Of a DNA stretch of 64,000 bases, positions 62,645 through 64,000 are shown piece after piece (position 1 is the first letter of the stretch; each line of letters begins with the position of its first letter). The stretch is from Pseudonocardia sp. EC080619-01 (lineage in GTDB: Bacteria; Actinomycetota; Actinomycetes; Mycobacteriales; Pseudonocardiaceae): assembly GCF_001420995.1 (NCBI RefSeq), contig NZ_CP012184.1, positions 3,394,501-3,458,500 on the forward strand, written 5' to 3'. Under the pieces are notes generated by a model. That model was not told the DNA's origin and ran no database searches. It worked only from the letters and a program-made list of their open reading frames with translations. A program made the position numbers and the translations under genes.

Positions 62645-64000
62645 GTGTCGACCATCAGCCCGGACGAGGGAGTGGCGCGCCGGCTGAAGGCCCTGGCCTG
62701 CACGGCGCCGCTGCACGACCTCGACGCCCGCAAGGGCCGCCTCGAGTGGGACGCCGTCGGCTACCAGATGGCGGAGATCGGGCTGCAGGCGATCGACCAG
62801 GTCACGCTGGCCATGGACTTCGACCACGGCGCCGACCACCCGGAGGTCGTGCGGCGGCTGCTGCCGTTCGTCGCCGCCCAGGTGCCGGACGCGCCGCGGT
62901 CCGAGCACGCCAGGGTCGCGCAGTGGGTGATCGACAACCTGGTCAACGTCGGCAGCATCGACCGCGGGTTCGCCGTGGAGTACGGCGCCACCGACGCCGA
63001 CGGCCGCTACGTGCGCCGCAGGTTCGACTTCAAGCTGCTCGTCGAGGTCGCCGCGCCGGACGGCGGGGTGTACCTGCGCGCGTCCGACGAGGCGATCAAC
63101 GTGCTGGTCGGGGCGCTGGACACCGACGTGGAGTCCGCCCAGGAGGCGGCCGAGACCAAGCTGGAGACGCTGATCGTCCGGGGCAGGCTCGGCGACGCGC
63201 GCCTCGCCGCGGAGCAGGCCCGCTACCGCACCGTGCAGTACGCGGAGTCGCTGCGGCGCAAGCTCGAGGCCACCCGCCGCGACGTACGCTCGGTGGACTG
63301 GCTGGACGCCGTCCCGCAGCTGCTGAACGAGGCACTGACCCACATCGAGGCCCGGTACCGCGCCGAGACGGTGATCAAGGCGAACATCGCCGACGCCCGC
63401 GACGAGGCGGCCGAGCCGGAGCGGCGGCGCCAGGCCGCGGAGCTCGTCGCCGTCGTGGACGACTGCATCCAGCGCCACACCCAGCTGCAGGCGAGGCTGC
63501 AGGAGGCGGGCGCCGCCTTCCGGGCCGAGCAGGACCGCCAGCAGTTCTCCGGGAAACCGAAGCGGGCCTCGGTCGACGTGTTCGGGCAGCTGCTGCGCCC
63601 GTCGCTGGGGCTCACCGTCGGCGCCGCGCACGATCCGGCGACCGCGTGGTTCACCGCGGGCACCGGGGTGCGGAACCCGTCGGTGCCGAGCCTCGGCGGG
63701 CTGGTCGAGACGTTGCTGACGCCGCCGACCGACCGCGACCCGTTCGGTTCCGAGGTCCCCGCGCCGGAGCTCGCGCCGCAGCCGCGGGAACGGTTCGGCG
63801 TGGACACCTGGGCCGGCACCGACGCCGTCCTGCCGCAGGAGGCCGAGCACCCGGTGCGGCTGTCCGAGGCGCTGGCCAGGGCCCGCGCCGCGGGGCCCGA
63901 CCTGCCGCAGCTCGTCGCGCTGCGCGCCGTGCACGCGCTGGGCACGGCGATCGGCACCGCCCGCACCCAGGGCGACCCGTCCGTGCTGATCGCGGTCGAC
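62645..64000 (+). CDS. Coiled-coil-rich protein, possible JetA/MksF-like kleisin subunit (3'-truncated)
   Basis: An open frame from GTG 62645 to the window end, at least 452 residues. The N-terminal 150 residues look like winged-helix modules (VAQWVIDNLVNVGSIDRGF, YVRRRFDFKLL); residues about 155-310 are long charged helices (SAQEAAETKLETLIVRGRLG, EAEPERRRQAAELV); then a mixed region. This layout resembles the first subunit of MksBEF/Wadjet type II loci in actinobacteria. I do not recognise a diagnostic motif, so the call rests on layout; the deciding genes would lie beyond 64000. Confidence 0.5.
   Translation, partial: MSTISPDEGVARRLKALACTAPLHDLDARKGRLEWDAVGYQMAEIGLQAIDQVTLAMDFDHGADHPEVVRRLLPFVAAQVPDAPRSEHARVAQWVIDNLVNVGSIDRGFAVEYGATDADGRYVRRRFDFKLLVEVAAPDGGVYLRASDEAINVLVGALDTDVESAQEAAETKLETLIVRGRLGDARLAAEQARYRTVQYAESLRRKLEATRRDVRSVDWLDAVPQLLNEALTHIEARYRAETVIKANIADARDEAAEPERRRQAAELVAVVDDCIQRHTQLQARLQEAGAAFRAEQDRQQFSGKPKRASVDVFGQLLRPSLGLTVGAAHDPATAWFTAGTGVRNPSVPSLGGLVETLLTPPTDRDPFGSEVPAPELAPQPRERFGVDTWAGTDAVLPQEAEHPVRLSEALARARAAGPDLPQLVALRAVHALGTAIGTARTQGDPSVLIAVD

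Overview
The window is about 74% GC, every gene pair in an operon tends to overlap by ATGA/GTGA, and it carries mycofactocin, NDMA-dependent methanol dehydrogenase, form II CO-dehydrogenase-like and RamB/PrpR-type genes. Together these point to an actinobacterium of the Pseudonocardiaceae type, Pseudonocardia being my best guess. No rRNA, tRNA, transposase gene or CRISPR array was seen.

Region 1 (1-14.2 kb) is a siderophore/metallophore locus. It holds the 3' part of an NRPS (A-PCP-E-C-A-PCP-E), an MFS exporter, a Tat lipoprotein receptor behind an IdeR/DtxR-like iron box, and a complete FecBCD-type importer. Region 2 (14.2-25.9 kb) is propionate and acetate carbon metabolism: a PrpR/RamB-type regulator divergent from isocitrate lyase and a citrate/2-methylcitrate synthase, then a second iron-complex importer with a luciferase-like flavoprotein, then a prpD-prpB-prpC operon. 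Matching operator-like motifs (TTCGCA-rich) lie before aceA and before prpD, so the two blocks probably share the regulator. Region 3 (25.9-30.5 kb) is nrdA-nrdB behind a cobalamin riboswitch. NrdB has Phe in place of the radical Tyr and Glu as first metal ligand, as in class Ic enzymes.

Region 4 (30.5-39.7 kb) has a methyltransferase, a 512-bp spacer with three 86-bp palindromic repeats, and a Dpp/Nik-type ABC transporter with two receptors, a small [2Fe-2S] protein, a Cys/His four-helix protein and an FMN reductase; metal-complex uptake is plausible. Region 5 (39.7-55.5 kb) is alcohol oxidation through mycofactocin. A minus-strand operon mno-moxR-VWA is followed by mftA-mftB-mftC, a giant fusion of the two mycofactocin-associated FadH/OYE oxidoreductases, a drug-type MFS behind a MerR-type promoter, mftE, an antisense phosphatase-like gene and mftF. 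No mftD is present in the window. Region 6 (55.5-60.6 kb) is coxS-coxL-coxM-coxG of the form II type behind an iron-box-like site. Region 7 (60.6-64 kb) holds a P1 peptidase, a probably frameshifted small gene, an Asp-rich PepSY protein and the start of a gene resembling the kleisin-like subunit of condensin-type (Wadjet/MksBEF) systems.

The most unusual features are the fused OYE1-OYE2 protein (apparent CTG start, loss of Fe-S cysteines in its first half, a dispersed palindromic repeat inside its coding sequence), a GTGAGTGG palindromic repeat inside the cobalamin riboswitch, and the 86-bp repeat trio.
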